Shown here: in pieces, positions 18,193 through 27,706 of the stretch
Numbering within the stretch: the first letter of the stretch is position 1
Layout of the letters: each line of letters opens with the position of its first letter
Assembly (NCBI RefSeq): GCF_003335215.1
Contig: NZ_QPGB01000004.1
Coordinates: 124,001 to 188,000, forward strand
DNA length: 64,000 bases
Source of the DNA: Parvibium lacunae
Lineage (GTDB): Bacteria > Pseudomonadota > Gammaproteobacteria > Burkholderiales > Burkholderiaceae_D
Direction of reading: 5' to 3'
The notes under the pieces: generated by a model
Told to the model about the DNA's origin: nothing
Database searches by the model: none
Seen by the model: the letters and a program-made list of their open reading frames with translations, nothing else
Program-made: the position numbers and the translations under genes

Positions 18193-19335
18193 ATGACCCA
18201 GCAGACCCCCACTGCAACCTCGGCCCAGCGTGATTTGTGGGAAAACCCCATGGGCACAGCCGGCTTTGAATTTGTGGAATATGCCGCGCCGGACCCGCTT
18301 GCGCTGGGCGCGCTGTTTGAGCAGTTAGGCTTCAAAAAAATTGCCCGTCATCGACACAAGCAAGTGTGGTTGTATCGACAAGGCGAGATCAATTTCATTA
18401 TCAATGCTGAGCCGGATTCTTTTGCACAGCGCTTTGCCCGCCTGCATGGGCCGTCGGTGTGTGCGATGGCTCTGCGTGTTCAAGATGCGGCTGCAGCCTA
18501 TCAGCGGGCCTTAGCACTCGGCGCTTGGGGGTTTGAGGGTAAAGGCGGCCCAATGGAATTAAACATCCCGGCCATCAAAGGCATCGGCGATTCATTGTTG
18601 TATCTGGTTGATCGTTGGCCGGGCAAAAATGGTCAGCAAGGTGGCATTGGCGATATTTCAATCTATGACGTTGATTTTGAAGCGCTTGACCCCGATAACG
18701 CCGCGCGCGATGCCAGCCATGTTGGCGCAGGCTTGTTGGAGATTGACCACTTGACCCACAACGTCCATCGTGGGCGCATGAAAGAGTGGGCCGAGTTTTA
18801 TGAACGCTTTTTTAATTTTCGAGAGATTCGTTACTTCGATATCGAGGGCAAACTGACCGGCTTGAAGTCGAAAGCGATGACCAGCCCGTGTGGCAAGATT
18901 CGGATTCCGATCAATGAAAGTTCGGACGACAAATCGCAAATTCAAGAATATCTCGATCAATATCACGGCGAGGGCATACAGCACATTGCTCTTTCTACCC
19001 AAGACATTTACCAATCGATTCGTCATTTACGGGCGCAGGGCGTCACCTTTCTGGAAACACCAGACACTTACTATGAAGCCATTGATCAGCGGTTGCCCGC
19101 CCACGGTGAACCCTTGGCGCTATTGCGAGAGTTGCGTATATTGATCGATGGTGCCACCCATCAAGGCGCACCGAATGAATTGCTCTTGCAGATTTTTACG
19201 CAAACGGTGATTGGCCCTATTTTCTTTGAGATTATCCAACGCAAAGGCGATCAGGGTTTTGGTGAAGGCAACTTCCGAGCCTTGTTTGAATCGATTGAAT
19301 TGGATCAAGTGCGGCGCGGTGTGCTACAAGCTTAA
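18193..19335 (+). CDS. hppD: 4-hydroxyphenylpyruvate dioxygenase
   Basis: 380 residues with two VOC-type domains. The non-haem iron ligands are in place: His186 (EIDHLTHNV), His264 (GIQHIALST) and Glu346 (FFEIIQRKG). The C-terminal helix region GFGEGNFRALFESIE that gates the active site is also present. The enzyme turns 4-hydroxyphenylpyruvate into homogentisate. It leads an operon with FAA hydrolase, a VOC protein, maiA and a Bug protein, and an Lrp-type regulator faces it. Confidence 0.96.
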   Translation: MTQQTPTATSAQRDLWENPMGTAGFEFVEYAAPDPLALGALFEQLGFKKIARHRHKQVWLYRQGEINFIINAEPDSFAQRFARLHGPSVCAMALRVQDAAAAYQRALALGAWGFEGKGGPMELNIPAIKGIGDSLLYLVDRWPGKNGQQGGIGDISIYDVDFEALDPDNAARDASHVGAGLLEIDHLTHNVHRGRMKEWAEFYERFFNFREIRYFDIEGKLTGLKSKAMTSPCGKIRIPINESSDDKSQIQEYLDQYHGEGIQHIALSTQDIYQSIRHLRAQGVTFLETPDTYYEAIDQRLPAHGEPLALLRELRILIDGATHQGAPNELLLQIFTQTVIGPIFFEIIQRKGDQGFGEGNFRALFESIELDQVRRGVLQA

Positions 19336-19349
19336 TCTGGATAACGTGT

Positions 19350-20333
19350 ATGAAACTGGCTACTTTACAAAATGGGCAACGCGACGGACGCTTAGCCGTG
19401 GTCAATCGAACCCTGACCCAGGCTGTTTGGGCGCCGGCCCCTTACCTCACCCTACAGCTCGCCCTCGATGATTGGCAGCAAGCCAGCCCGATATTGACGG
19501 CGCTCAGTCAGCAGCTAGAGGCAGGCGCCCTAGCCAGCTTTGCGTTTGCGAGCGAGGCCTGTCTGGCCCCGTTACCCCGCGCTTATCAATGGGCCGATGG
19601 CTCGGCCTATGTGAATCATGTCGAGCTGGTACGACGCGCACGGGGCGCCACCATGCCAGACACTTTTTGGACCGACCCGCTGATGTATCAGGGCGGCAGT
19701 GACGACTTACTGGGCCCCCGTGCGCCCATAGTTTGCCCGCAAGTCGATTACGGCATTGACTTTGAAGCCGAGCTGGCAGTGATTACCGATGATGTGCCGA
19801 TGACCTGCCCGCCCGCTGACGCTGCCAGCCACATCAAGCTCATCATGCTCGTCAATGACGTAAGCTTGCGCAATCTGATCCCCCCCGAGTTAGCAAAGGG
19901 TTTTGGTTTTTTTCAGAGCAAACCCGCCAGTGCATTTAGCCCCGTCGCTGTCACCCCAGACGAACTCGGTGAAGCCTGGCAGGACTGTAAGGTTCATTTA
20001 CCGCTCTACGTGCATTGGAATGGCCAACAGGTGTGCCAGGCGAATGCCGGGGTCGATATGGTTTTTAATTTTGCCCAGTTGATCGCCCATGTGGCCAAAA
20101 CCCGTCGGCTTGGCGCGGGCAGTATTATTGGCTCTGGCACCGTGAGCAATACCGATCGGCGCCAAGGTTATGCCTGTATTGCCGAACAGCGCGCACTGGA
20201 AATGATTGAATACGGCGCACCGCGTACCCCCTATTTGCAGTATGGCGATACGGTGCAGATCGAGATGTGCGATGCGCGCGGGCAAAGTATTTTTGGCCGC
20301 ATTGAGCAGGTCGTGCAGCCATTGGGCCAGTAG
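19350..20333 (+). CDS. Fumarylacetoacetate hydrolase family protein
   Basis: 327 residues. The FAH fold shows its metal-binding acidic residues in YGIDFEAELAVITDD, then IMLVNDVSLRN and the GAGSIIGSGTVSN segment; the N-terminal domain is that of the roughly 330-residue bacterial FAA hydrolases. In this place it should split fumarylacetoacetate to fumarate and acetoacetate, the last step of tyrosine breakdown. It starts 14 bases after hppD. FAA-hydrolase relatives act on other acyl pyruvates, so the substrate rests on context. Confidence 0.88.
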   Translation: MKLATLQNGQRDGRLAVVNRTLTQAVWAPAPYLTLQLALDDWQQASPILTALSQQLEAGALASFAFASEACLAPLPRAYQWADGSAYVNHVELVRRARGATMPDTFWTDPLMYQGGSDDLLGPRAPIVCPQVDYGIDFEAELAVITDDVPMTCPPADAASHIKLIMLVNDVSLRNLIPPELAKGFGFFQSKPASAFSPVAVTPDELGEAWQDCKVHLPLYVHWNGQQVCQANAGVDMVFNFAQLIAHVAKTRRLGAGSIIGSGTVSNTDRRQGYACIAEQRALEMIEYGAPRTPYLQYGDTVQIEMCDARGQSIFGRIEQVVQPLGQ

Positions 20334-20400
20334 CCCCCGTAACATGACCCGCGCCGTGCGTATGAGCAAGCGCAACGCGCGTGATAGAGAGGAGCCAGGC

Positions 20401-20931
20401 ATGAACCAAACCCCGTTACCGCCCATCTTGGGTTTGCACCACGCGGCGTATCGCTGTCGCGACGCCGAAGAAACCCGCGCTTTCTATGAAGACCTGCTCG
20501 GCTTACCTTTATTCCACTACATAGAGGCCGATCATGTTCCCTCAACGGGCGAATATTGTCCGTATGTTCATATTTTTTTCAGGTTGGCCGATGGCAGTTG
20601 TATCGCCTTTTTTGATTTAGGCGACAACCAAGCCGCCGCGCCCTCACCCAATACCCCTGCATGGGTCAATCACATTGCTTTTGCCGTGCCAGATCTGGCC
20701 GCCTTGGAAACCATTCGCCAGCGCTTGCTGGCACAAGGCGTCGCGGTATTGGGCCCGACTGACCATCATATTTTCCAATCCATTTATTTTTTTGATCCCA
20801 ATGGCATCCGGCTTGAGCTCACGGCACAGTTAGCCAGCCCCGCGCAAATGCAGGAAAAATCGACACAGGCTCGGCATAAACTGGCGGCCTGGACACAACG
20901 TAAAGCCGCGCGGCAGACAACCGCGGGTTAA
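20401..20931 (+). CDS. VOC-family (glyoxalase-like) protein
   Basis: 176 residues. One VOC domain (LGLHHAAYRCRDAEETRAFYEDLLG through FDPNGIRLELTAQL), with His, His/Glu positions suited to binding a metal. ATG 20401 has AGGAG just upstream; a much longer frame reading (from 20206) would run through the FAH gene and is not needed. It sits between FAH and maiA. Its reaction is unknown; a ring-cleaving or isomerase role in the tyrosine path can only be guessed. Confidence 0.82.
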   Translation: MNQTPLPPILGLHHAAYRCRDAEETRAFYEDLLGLPLFHYIEADHVPSTGEYCPYVHIFFRLADGSCIAFFDLGDNQAAAPSPNTPAWVNHIAFAVPDLAALETIRQRLLAQGVAVLGPTDHHIFQSIYFFDPNGIRLELTAQLASPAQMQEKSTQARHKLAAWTQRKAARQTTAG

Positions 20932-20934
20932 CCG

Positions 20935-21582
20935 ATGGATCGTCTTTATACCTACTTTCGCAGCTCGGCCGCCTACCGCGTGCGGATTGCGTTGAATATA
21001 AAAAACCTACCCTATGAAGCGATACCGGTTCATTTGGTGCGCGCAGGTGGTCAGCAATTCAGCCCGGCCTACCGCGCACGCAACCCGGAAGCGCGGGTGC
21101 CAGCCTGGGAGACCACACAGGGCGTCTTAACGCAGTCGCTGGCGATCATGGAGTATCTGGAGGAAGTTTTTCCTCACCCCTCACTGTTACCCGGCGACGC
21201 CTGGCAGCGGGCGCAGATTCGGGCTTTTTGCCAAGTCATTGCTTGCGATATTCACCCGCTCAACAACACCGGCGTATTAAACTACCAGCGTGCCCAGCCT
21301 GGGTTTACCCAAGCCGCGCAAACAGCCTGGATACACCATTGGATTTTGCGTGGTTTGCAGGCCCTGGAAACACGGCTGGCCGGCCAGGCGCAACAGCCAT
21401 ATTGTTTTGGCCCAGCCCCAACGATGGCCGATTGCTGTTTGATCCCACAAATTTTTAATGCCTTACGTTACGATTGCCCCTTGGAGACGGTGCCGCAGTT
21501 GGTCCGCATTTATCAGCATGCGATGACCAACCCTATTTTTATTAACGCATCGCCGGCCCAGCAGCCCGATGCAGAAACCTGA
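20935..21582 (+). CDS. maiA: Maleylacetoacetate isomerase (zeta-class GST)
   Basis: 215 residues. The zeta-class signature with the catalytic serine is YFRSSAAYRVRIALN at the N-terminus, followed by NPEARVPAW and TQSLAIMEYLEE of the glutathione site; the C-terminal helical part has CDIHPLNN. The enzyme isomerises maleylacetoacetate to fumarylacetoacetate using glutathione. It starts 3 bases after the VOC gene. Glutathione synthesis genes gshA and gshB lie further along in the same window. Confidence 0.94.
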   Translation: MDRLYTYFRSSAAYRVRIALNIKNLPYEAIPVHLVRAGGQQFSPAYRARNPEARVPAWETTQGVLTQSLAIMEYLEEVFPHPSLLPGDAWQRAQIRAFCQVIACDIHPLNNTGVLNYQRAQPGFTQAAQTAWIHHWILRGLQALETRLAGQAQQPYCFGPAPTMADCCLIPQIFNALRYDCPLETVPQLVRIYQHAMTNPIFINASPAQQPDAET

Positions 21583-21596
21583 CGGAGCGATTCCCC

Positions 21597-22577
21597 ATGC
21601 TTAAAACCCTGTTTGCCGCGATCTTGATAACCCTTGCGCACTACCCAACGCTAACGGCAGCGAGTGAGGCTTACCCAACCAAGCCGATTAAATTTATTGT
21701 GCCCTACCCCCCTGGTGGGCCACTCGATACCACCGCCCGGATACTGGCAGACAAATTACGCGACAGCCTGGCGCAGCCCGTGATCGTTGAAAACCGCCCG
21801 GGAGCGGGCGGCAATATTGGCGCAGACCAAGTGGCTAAGGCGAATGCTGATGGTTACACGATCGGGATCGGCGCGGTTGCCACACATGCCATTAACCCCA
21901 GCCTGTTCGCCAAAATGCCCTATAACGCACAAAAAGATTTCACGCCCTTGAGCTTGATCGCCCAAGTGCCGAATGTGCTGGTGATGAACACCGAAGTCGC
22001 GACCAAACTCAATATTCGCACTGCGCAAGATCTCATTCAATACGCCCGCGCTAACCCGGGTCGCCTCAATTACGCCTCCGGTGGCAATGGTAGTGGGGGT
22101 CATTTGGCCGGCGAGTTATTTAAGGCAGCCGCTAAAGTCAGCGCGGTTCATATTCCTTACCAAGGCGCATCCCCGGCGCAACTGGGCCTGATTGCCGGCC
22201 AAACTGACTTTATGTTTGATAACCTGGCGTCTGCAAACGCCAATATTCAAGCCGGTAAACTCAAACCACTGGCAGTCACCAGCGCGCAACGCCAAGCCGG
22301 CCTAGATGTGCCCAGTTTACAAGAGCTGGGGTTTAGCGGTTTAGAGATTAATACCTGGTGGGGCGTTTTTGCGCCCGCCAATTTACCCCCAGTAATCACA
22401 CAGCGCTTGGTGACAGAAATCCACAAAGCCCTGGCGCAGCCTGACCTCAAAGAACGGTTTGCCAAACTCGGTGCCAGCCCCAGCCCAATGGCACCAGACG
22501 CCTTTGCCCGCTTCATTCAACAAGAAGCCACGAAATACGCAAAAGTGATCCAGAGCGCTGGCATTAAACCCGATTAA
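21597..22577 (+). CDS. Bug/TctC-type periplasmic substrate-binding protein
   Basis: 326 residues with a signal peptide ending near AAS-EA (about residue 24). The Bug signature is clear: YPTKPIKFIVPYPPGGPLDTTAR, VENRPGAGGNIGAD and SGGNGSGGHLAGELF. These proteins bind carboxylates and feed TctAB-type transporters, but are hugely expanded in Burkholderiales, often without a transporter beside them, as here. Its position at the end of the tyrosine operon suggests an aromatic or organic-acid ligand (inference). Confidence 0.93.
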   Translation: MLKTLFAAILITLAHYPTLTAASEAYPTKPIKFIVPYPPGGPLDTTARILADKLRDSLAQPVIVENRPGAGGNIGADQVAKANADGYTIGIGAVATHAINPSLFAKMPYNAQKDFTPLSLIAQVPNVLVMNTEVATKLNIRTAQDLIQYARANPGRLNYASGGNGSGGHLAGELFKAAAKVSAVHIPYQGASPAQLGLIAGQTDFMFDNLASANANIQAGKLKPLAVTSAQRQAGLDVPSLQELGFSGLEINTWWGVFAPANLPPVITQRLVTEIHKALAQPDLKERFAKLGASPSPMAPDAFARFIQQEATKYAKVIQSAGIKPD

Positions 22578-22642
22578 TACAAGCAGTGCGCTTTAACCAG
22601 CCCTGCGCCTAATTGCCCTATTTAGGCTAACGCCAGCTTGAC

Positions 22643-23746
22643 TCAAACCGGTCGTTCAACCACGACTGGTTTGAGGTTAAGCGCTTCTCGAATTTTTTCT
22701 GCAACGGCTTGTGCAGCGGCGCGATCGGGGTAGGGGCCGAGGTGTAAACGATGGAGCCCCGCTGCATTCGGCACAATCTCAATCGGCTCGTTGAGCCAAT
22801 CCAGCAAGCGGTATAAGTGTGCGCGAAAATTATCGGCGGCTTCCGCGCTGCTAAATGCCGCAAGTTGAATGAACAACCCACTCCCTTGGCGCACCGTGGG
22901 TAATGCCGGCGGCGGCGTGGTGGTGTTTTGAACAATAGGCGCTACCGGGTTGGGCGCTTTGGCGGCGGACGTAGCTGCGGGCGCATTGCCGCGATTGGCG
23001 AGCAGTTGCTTAATGTCTTCAGTTCGCAGGTGTTCTACTTCAACCGGGCCGCTGCCTCGTTGGGCGATACCGAGTTTATGGGCGGCGGTGTAGCTTAAAT
23101 CAATAATACGGTTATGTAAAAACGGCCCCCGATCATTGATGCGCACAATCACCTGTTTGCCATTGACCAAGCTGGTGATGCGGGCGTAGCTGGGAATCGG
23201 CAGGGTCGGGTGAGCAGCGCTCATGCCATACATGTCATACAGCTCACCGCTGGAGGTTTTTTGGCCGTGAAATTTGCGGCCATACCAAGAGGCGATGCCG
23301 CGTTGCTTATAGGGCCGGTCACTTAAATCAGGCACATATTCTGTTCCAAAAACCACATAGGGTCGATTCGGGCCGCGCAACAGCGGCTCGATGCGGGGTG
23401 TGGCGTCGGGAATGCTATCAAGGTCGGCAGGGGGGTTATCGCCCGGCCCATCGTCTTGGTAAAAAGCGCCGCGCCGGGCGGGTGGGCTGGTTCGTCCGGC
23501 TTCAGCGTTGGCTGGGTCTTTGCTGGTTGTTGTGCGGCTCGCGGGCGTATTCTCTGTGCGGCTGGGCGCGCTGGTACTGGTTGGCGGCGTAGGGCTGGGT
23601 GTGGTTGGGCCACTGGCGCAGCCCCCGATTATGCTCAGGCTGGCGCAACAAAGTGCGCATGATAGCCAACGTTGAGCAAGCGTTAACACGGGAATTGAGC
23701 GCGCTTGGCAACAGGTGGGTTGCTGCGCGGCGTTATGGTGCGTCAT
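22643..23746 (-). CDS. rlpA: RlpA septal-ring lipoprotein, lytic transglycosylase with SPOR domain
   Basis: About 367 residues. Lipobox SIIGGC follows a signal segment; a Thr/Ser/Pro-rich linker leads to the double-psi beta-barrel (RGIASWYGRKFHGQKTSSGE, AAHPTLP, RINDRGPF with the Asp needed for cleavage in Pseudomonas RlpA), and a C-terminal SPOR domain (FIQLAAFSSAEAADNF onward) binds denuded glycan at the septum. I take ATG 23746, which is 14 bases inside the SDR gene, because it gives a normal signal peptide; the longer frame upstream is unlikely. Confidence 0.9.
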   Translation of the reverse strand: MTHHNAAQQPTCCQARSIPVLTLAQRWLSCALCCASLSIIGGCASGPTTPSPTPPTSTSAPSRTENTPASRTTTSKDPANAEAGRTSPPARRGAFYQDDGPGDNPPADLDSIPDATPRIEPLLRGPNRPYVVFGTEYVPDLSDRPYKQRGIASWYGRKFHGQKTSSGELYDMYGMSAAHPTLPIPSYARITSLVNGKQVIVRINDRGPFLHNRIIDLSYTAAHKLGIAQRGSGPVEVEHLRTEDIKQLLANRGNAPAATSAAKAPNPVAPIVQNTTTPPPALPTVRQGSGLFIQLAAFSSAEAADNFRAHLYRLLDWLNEPIEIVPNAAGLHRLHLGPYPDRAAAQAVAEKIREALNLKPVVVERPV

Positions 23747-24587
23747 GGTGTGCTGCGGCCCCGCTGTTGGCTTGGTTGTTGGTGTGGCTGTTAGTGTGGG
23801 CTTGCGCATGGGTCTGGTAGGCTGCCAACTCATGTGCCCGTGGTTTGCGCCCGGCGTGCTGAAAGAGCCGGTCATAAAGCCAGTTTGGCAGTAAGCGCAG
23901 CCCTTTGGCAACTACCCCCATTTGCCATGGAATCACCGTGTAACTGGTGCCGCGGGCGATTTCGCGCTGCGCCCGTCGTGCAAACTCATCCGCATCCAAC
24001 ATAAACGGCATGGGGTAAGGGTTATGTGCGGTCATGGGGGTGCGAATGTAGCCAGGGGCCAGGGTAACAACCTCAATGCCGCTGCCACGTAACTCGACCC
24101 GTAAGCTTTCGGTGTAAGCAATAACCGCTGCTTTCGCGGCAGAGTAGGCCCCGGCACCGGGCAAGCCGCGAATCCCGGCGACACTGGCAATGCTGACCAG
24201 CGTCCCGCCACCCCGCGCTTTCATGGGCTGAATGAAGGGCTGAAAGGTGCGAATCAGGGCCAGTAGGTTGGTCTGGATGACCTCTTCAGTCGCTTGCAGG
24301 TCATCGGCATACTCGGTGAGGGTGCCCACGCTGACCCCGGCATTGGCGATGACGATATCCGGAACCCCCGTACTCAGGCAGGCCTGAGCAGCCTGTTGGA
24401 GACTGGCGGCTACCGTGACATCCGCCACAAAAATTTGATGACGATTGGGCTCTGGCAGACTTTGTCGCACGGCTTCCAAGGCCGCGGCGCGCCGCGCCAG
24501 CAAATAAACTTGCGCCCCTTGGGCGGCATAAGCACGGGCAAGTGCCGCCCCTATCCCGCTGGAGGCACCGGTAATCAGCACCCGCAT
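23733..24587 (-). CDS. Short-chain dehydrogenase/reductase
   Basis: 284 residues. Rossmann loop TGASSGIGAAL, NAG at the end of strand 4, catalytic Ser (VSIASVAG), and YSAAK (Tyr and Lys) are intact, so it should be an active NAD(P)-dependent oxidoreductase. The substrate is unknown. After about residue 255 there is a His/Asn/Thr/Gln-rich tail with repeated QAH/HTN-like units not seen in ordinary SDRs; its last codons overlap the start of rlpA. DsbA lies 3 bases upstream of its start. Confidence 0.88.
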   Translation of the reverse strand: MRVLITGASSGIGAALARAYAAQGAQVYLLARRAAALEAVRQSLPEPNRHQIFVADVTVAASLQQAAQACLSTGVPDIVIANAGVSVGTLTEYADDLQATEEVIQTNLLALIRTFQPFIQPMKARGGGTLVSIASVAGIRGLPGAGAYSAAKAAVIAYTESLRVELRGSGIEVVTLAPGYIRTPMTAHNPYPMPFMLDADEFARRAQREIARGTSYTVIPWQMGVVAKGLRLLPNWLYDRLFQHAGRKPRAHELAAYQTHAQAHTNSHTNNQANSGAAAHHDAP

Positions 24588-24590
24588 GAG

Positions 24591-25253
24591 TTATTTACGT
24601 TTTTTGCGAATATCGTCAATCAACTGGCTGGCAACTTCCAGCGCACGCTCATGGCGCCCACCAGCAATGCTGGCTGACGTGAGGTATTTGCCCTGAATGC
24701 CGAGGGTAGGCACCCCACGGATTTTCCAATTGTCGCTGGCTTGCTTGGCCGCAGCACATTTGCTGTTGATAGAAAACGAGTTATACATATCCAGGAAGGT
24801 TTTCTTATCCAAGCCTTGCTGGCTGGCCCATTGGGCAATTTGATCGGCATTGTTCATGGGCAGACGCTGAACATGAAACGCTTCAAAGGCTTTTTTATGA
24901 AGCTCTGGCAATTTGCCGAGTGCTTCTAGGGTATAAAAGAGCCGTTGGTGTGGCACGAAATCATCACGGAAGGCGACATGAATGCGGCGGAAGGCCACAT
25001 CGGCGGGCAGCTTTTTCAGCCAAGCCTCTAGTTGCGGATCAAAGTCAAAGCAGTGTGGGCAGCCGTACCAAAAAAACTCTACCACTTCAATTTTGCCGGC
25101 TGCATCAGTCGGCTGGGCAGGTTTTACCACCAAATAATCATAGCCTTCGCGCAGCTCATCTTTTTTGTCGGCCAGTACAGGAAATGACGCGCTGATACCG
25201 GTTAAGCCAATCAGGCTGAGCCATTGGCGGCGTTGATGAGAGAAAAAAGACAT
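24591..25253 (-). CDS. dsbA: Periplasmic thiol:disulfide interchange protein DsbA
   Basis: 220 residues with an N-terminal signal ending at ADK (about residue 30). Thioredoxin fold with an inserted helical domain; active site Cys65-Pro-His-Cys68 in FFWYGCPHCFDF and the cis-proline loop RGVPTLG. It oxidises cysteines of exported proteins. A strong ribosome site (AGGAG) precedes the ATG. It belongs to the argS-SPOR-dsbA-SDR order common in Burkholderiales. A further cysteine (in NSKCAAAKQ) lies in the helical domain. Confidence 0.95.
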   Translation of the reverse strand: MSFFSHQRRQWLSLIGLTGISASFPVLADKKDELREGYDYLVVKPAQPTDAAGKIEVVEFFWYGCPHCFDFDPQLEAWLKKLPADVAFRRIHVAFRDDFVPHQRLFYTLEALGKLPELHKKAFEAFHVQRLPMNNADQIAQWASQQGLDKKTFLDMYNSFSINSKCAAAKQASDNWKIRGVPTLGIQGKYLTSASIAGGRHERALEVASQLIDDIRKKRK

Positions 25254-25270
25254 AAGACACTCCTGTTGCG

Positions 25271-25831
25271 TTATCGAACAATCGTACTTTCTAATCCTGC
25301 TTCGAGTAGCTTAATGCGCAGTTGGTTCGCCTCTTCCTCACGGGTGAAAGGGCCGAGCCTGACTCGATGCATGGGTTTGCCTCCCACGTCGGCTTTGTAA
25401 ACCTTCGCTTCAAAGCCGGCGAAAGCCAATTTGGCGCGTTGGTTATCGGCCTCTTGTTGAGTGCTGAAGGCGCCCGCTTGGACAAAAATAGTGGCTGCTA
25501 TTTCTGCGGGTTTTTCGGTAGTGGTGCCGCTCGTGCGTTGATTGCTGGGGCTGGGGGGCGGCGCTTTTTCAGTGCCGAGGGCCGGGGCCTCCGCCGTTTG
25601 CGGTTTGGCGGTGCGCGCTAGCAGCGGGGCATTCGGGTCAGGGAGTTCGTCCGTCTCCCCGTTGGCGGTTTTGTTGCGATTGGCAGGTTCCGCTGCTTTC
25701 GGTATGGCGGGGGCAGTAAAGGGATTCGCCCCCTTGTTAATGTAAAAAGCGACAACCACTGCAATCGCTAAACCAAGCACCAGCCCGAAAATAAAACCAG
25801 TGAGGGTGCTGCCTTGTTGGTTGGTGTTCAT
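25271..25831 (-). CDS. SPOR-domain membrane protein (FtsN-like)
   Basis: 186 residues. A single N-terminal membrane helix ([20 protein letters not shown]), a Pro/Ala/Thr-rich periplasmic linker, and a C-terminal SPOR domain ([21 protein letters not shown] to [13 protein letters not shown]). The domain binds glycan strands lacking stem peptides at the division site. FtsN has the same layout, but this is shorter. The start overlaps the argS stop by 4 bases. Confidence 0.85.
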   Translation of the reverse strand: MNTNQQGSTLTGFIFGLVLGLAIAVVVAFYINKGANPFTAPAIPKAAEPANRNKTANGETDELPDPNAPLLARTAKPQTAEAPALGTEKAPPPSPSNQRTSGTTTEKPAEIAATIFVQAGAFSTQQEADNQRAKLAFAGFEAKVYKADVGGKPMHRVRLGPFTREEEANQLRIKLLEAGLESTIVR

Positions 25832-27528
25832 GCCACTCTCTCCATCCGCTCAGGGGCGCTTACGCCTAATATCGCTAAACCATTTTTCAGAACCTGCCGC
25901 GTGGCGGCCAACAAAGCGAGGCGCGCTTGGCGCAGCGCGGTATCGTCTACCAAGACCCGTTCAGCGTTGTAATAGCTGTGTAGCTCGGCGGCCAAATCTT
26001 TCAAATAATACGCCACACTGTGCGGGGCTAAATCGTTAAACGCATCCTGTAACAATTTGGGATAGGCAGCGAGCTTGGCCATCAGCGCATATTCACGCTC
26101 ACTCGTCAGTGGGGCGAGGTCTGCCTGGGTATCCAGGGCATGGCCTTCTTGTGCGGCTTTTTCAAACACGGAGCAAATCCGCGCATGGGCGTACTGCACG
26201 TAAAAGACTGGATTGTCTTCAGACTGGCTGAGGGCCAGATCAATATCAAATACAAATTCGCTGTCCGCTTTGCGGGAGACGAGGAAGAAGCGCACCGCAT
26301 CGCGCCCCACCCATTCAATCAGATCGCGCACCGTCACATAGCTGCCAGCGCGCTTGGAGATTTTGACTTCCTCACCATTGCGCATGACCTTAACCATGCT
26401 GTGCAGGATGTAGTCGGGAAAGCCTTGCGGAATGCCGACATTGGCCGCTTGCAAACCGGCCCGCACCCGTGCAATCGTGCCCGCATGATCGGTGCCCTGG
26501 ACGTTGATGACTTTGACAAAGCCGCGCTGCCATTTGTTAATGTGATAGGCCACATCCGGCACAAAGTAGGTGTAACCGCCTTCGCTTTTGCGCATCACGC
26601 GGTCTTTGTCGTCACCGTAATCCGTGGTGCGCAGCCACAGCGCGCCTTCTTGTTCAAACGTTTTGCCAGCGTCAATCAAGGCTTGTACGGCTTGTTCAAC
26701 TTTGCCTTCGGTGTAGAGTGAGGATTCAAGGTAATAGTGATCAAACTGCACGCCAAAGGCCTGTAAATCAAGGTCTTGCTCGTGGCGCAAGTAAGCCACG
26801 GCAAATTGGCGAATATTGTCTAAATCCTCGGGGTTGCCATTCGCAGTAAAGCTGCGGTCATCGGCTTGCACGGTTTTTTGCGCCAGAAAGTCTTGCGCAA
26901 TCTCGGTGATGTAATCGCCGCGGTAGCCGTCGGCGGGCCAGTCGGCACTTTCGGGTGTCAGACCTTTGGCGCGACACTGTACAGAAATCGCCAAGTTATG
27001 AATTTGGTTACCGGCGTCGTTGTAGTAAAACTCGCGCCAGGGGGTGTAGCCATTGGCGGCAATCAAGTTACACAACGCATCACCTAGCGCGGCCTGGCGG
27101 CCATGCCCGACATGCAAGGGGCCGGTGGGGTTGGCGGACACAAATTCCACCATGACTTTTTGCGCTTGCCCAGCCGTGCTGCGGCCAAATTCGTTGCCTT
27201 GCAGCAAAATTGCTTGCACCACTTGTTGTTTGGCGGCAGGGGTCAGGCGCAGGTTAATGAAGCCAGGGCCGGCAATCTCGGCGCTGGCAATGAGCGCAGC
27301 ACTGTCTGGTTGCGCCAGCAGATGCTGGATCAGTTGTTCGGCCACCAATCGGGGGTTTTGCTTTAGCGGTTTGGCAATCTGCAGTGCAACCGTACACGCG
27401 ATGTCACCATGCTCTGCTTGCTTCGGCTTTTCTAAGACCAGGGTTGGTTGCAGGTCGGTGCCAGCCAGAATCGGCTGCAGTGCATGGCTCAGCAGAGCCC
27501 GGAGGGTATCGAGTTGTGTGGACAGCAT
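25828..27528 (-). CDS. argS: Arginyl-tRNA synthetase
   Basis: 566 residues, class I. The N-terminal additional domain (about 1-110), HIGH motif as HVGH ([19 protein letters not shown]), the Rossmann core and the C-terminal DALR-type anticodon-binding domain are complete. A KMSKS-like loop is seen as [11 protein letters not shown]. It charges tRNA-Arg. I use ATG 27528, where the family N-terminus begins ([10 protein letters not shown]); a further in-frame stretch upstream to 27612 has no family character. Confidence 0.96.
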   Translation of the reverse strand: MLSTQLDTLRALLSHALQPILAGTDLQPTLVLEKPKQAEHGDIACTVALQIAKPLKQNPRLVAEQLIQHLLAQPDSAALIASAEIAGPGFINLRLTPAAKQQVVQAILLQGNEFGRSTAGQAQKVMVEFVSANPTGPLHVGHGRQAALGDALCNLIAANGYTPWREFYYNDAGNQIHNLAISVQCRAKGLTPESADWPADGYRGDYITEIAQDFLAQKTVQADDRSFTANGNPEDLDNIRQFAVAYLRHEQDLDLQAFGVQFDHYYLESSLYTEGKVEQAVQALIDAGKTFEQEGALWLRTTDYGDDKDRVMRKSEGGYTYFVPDVAYHINKWQRGFVKVINVQGTDHAGTIARVRAGLQAANVGIPQGFPDYILHSMVKVMRNGEEVKISKRAGSYVTVRDLIEWVGRDAVRFFLVSRKADSEFVFDIDLALSQSEDNPVFYVQYAHARICSVFEKAAQEGHALDTQADLAPLTSEREYALMAKLAAYPKLLQDAFNDLAPHSVAYYLKDLAAELHSYYNAERVLVDDTALRQARLALLAATRQVLKNGLAILGVSAPERMERVA

Positions 27529-27706
27529 AGTGTAATGGTCAGGCAGTCTGGCGCGGGCAGTCAGCGAGCGCGTTGATATGGATGAATTTGTGCAAGTGTA
27601 ACTGATCACCAAAGAGCGATTGCATGAATGTGACTTGTGTCAGCATTTAATTTTCCCGATTTGCGCCGATAGAAGTAAAGTCTTACCACCGCCACTGACT
27701 CATCTC

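Noticed and set aside
20206-20400. Long N-terminal extension of the VOC protein through the FAH gene end
   Set aside because: The VOC domain begins at ATG 20401 with a good ribosome site. The upstream part is FAH coding sequence read in another frame.
23398-23820. Plus-strand reading frames opposite rlpA (Trp/Gly/Arg-rich)
   Set aside because: They mirror the Thr/Pro-rich linker of rlpA on the other strand, have no ribosome site and no family character.
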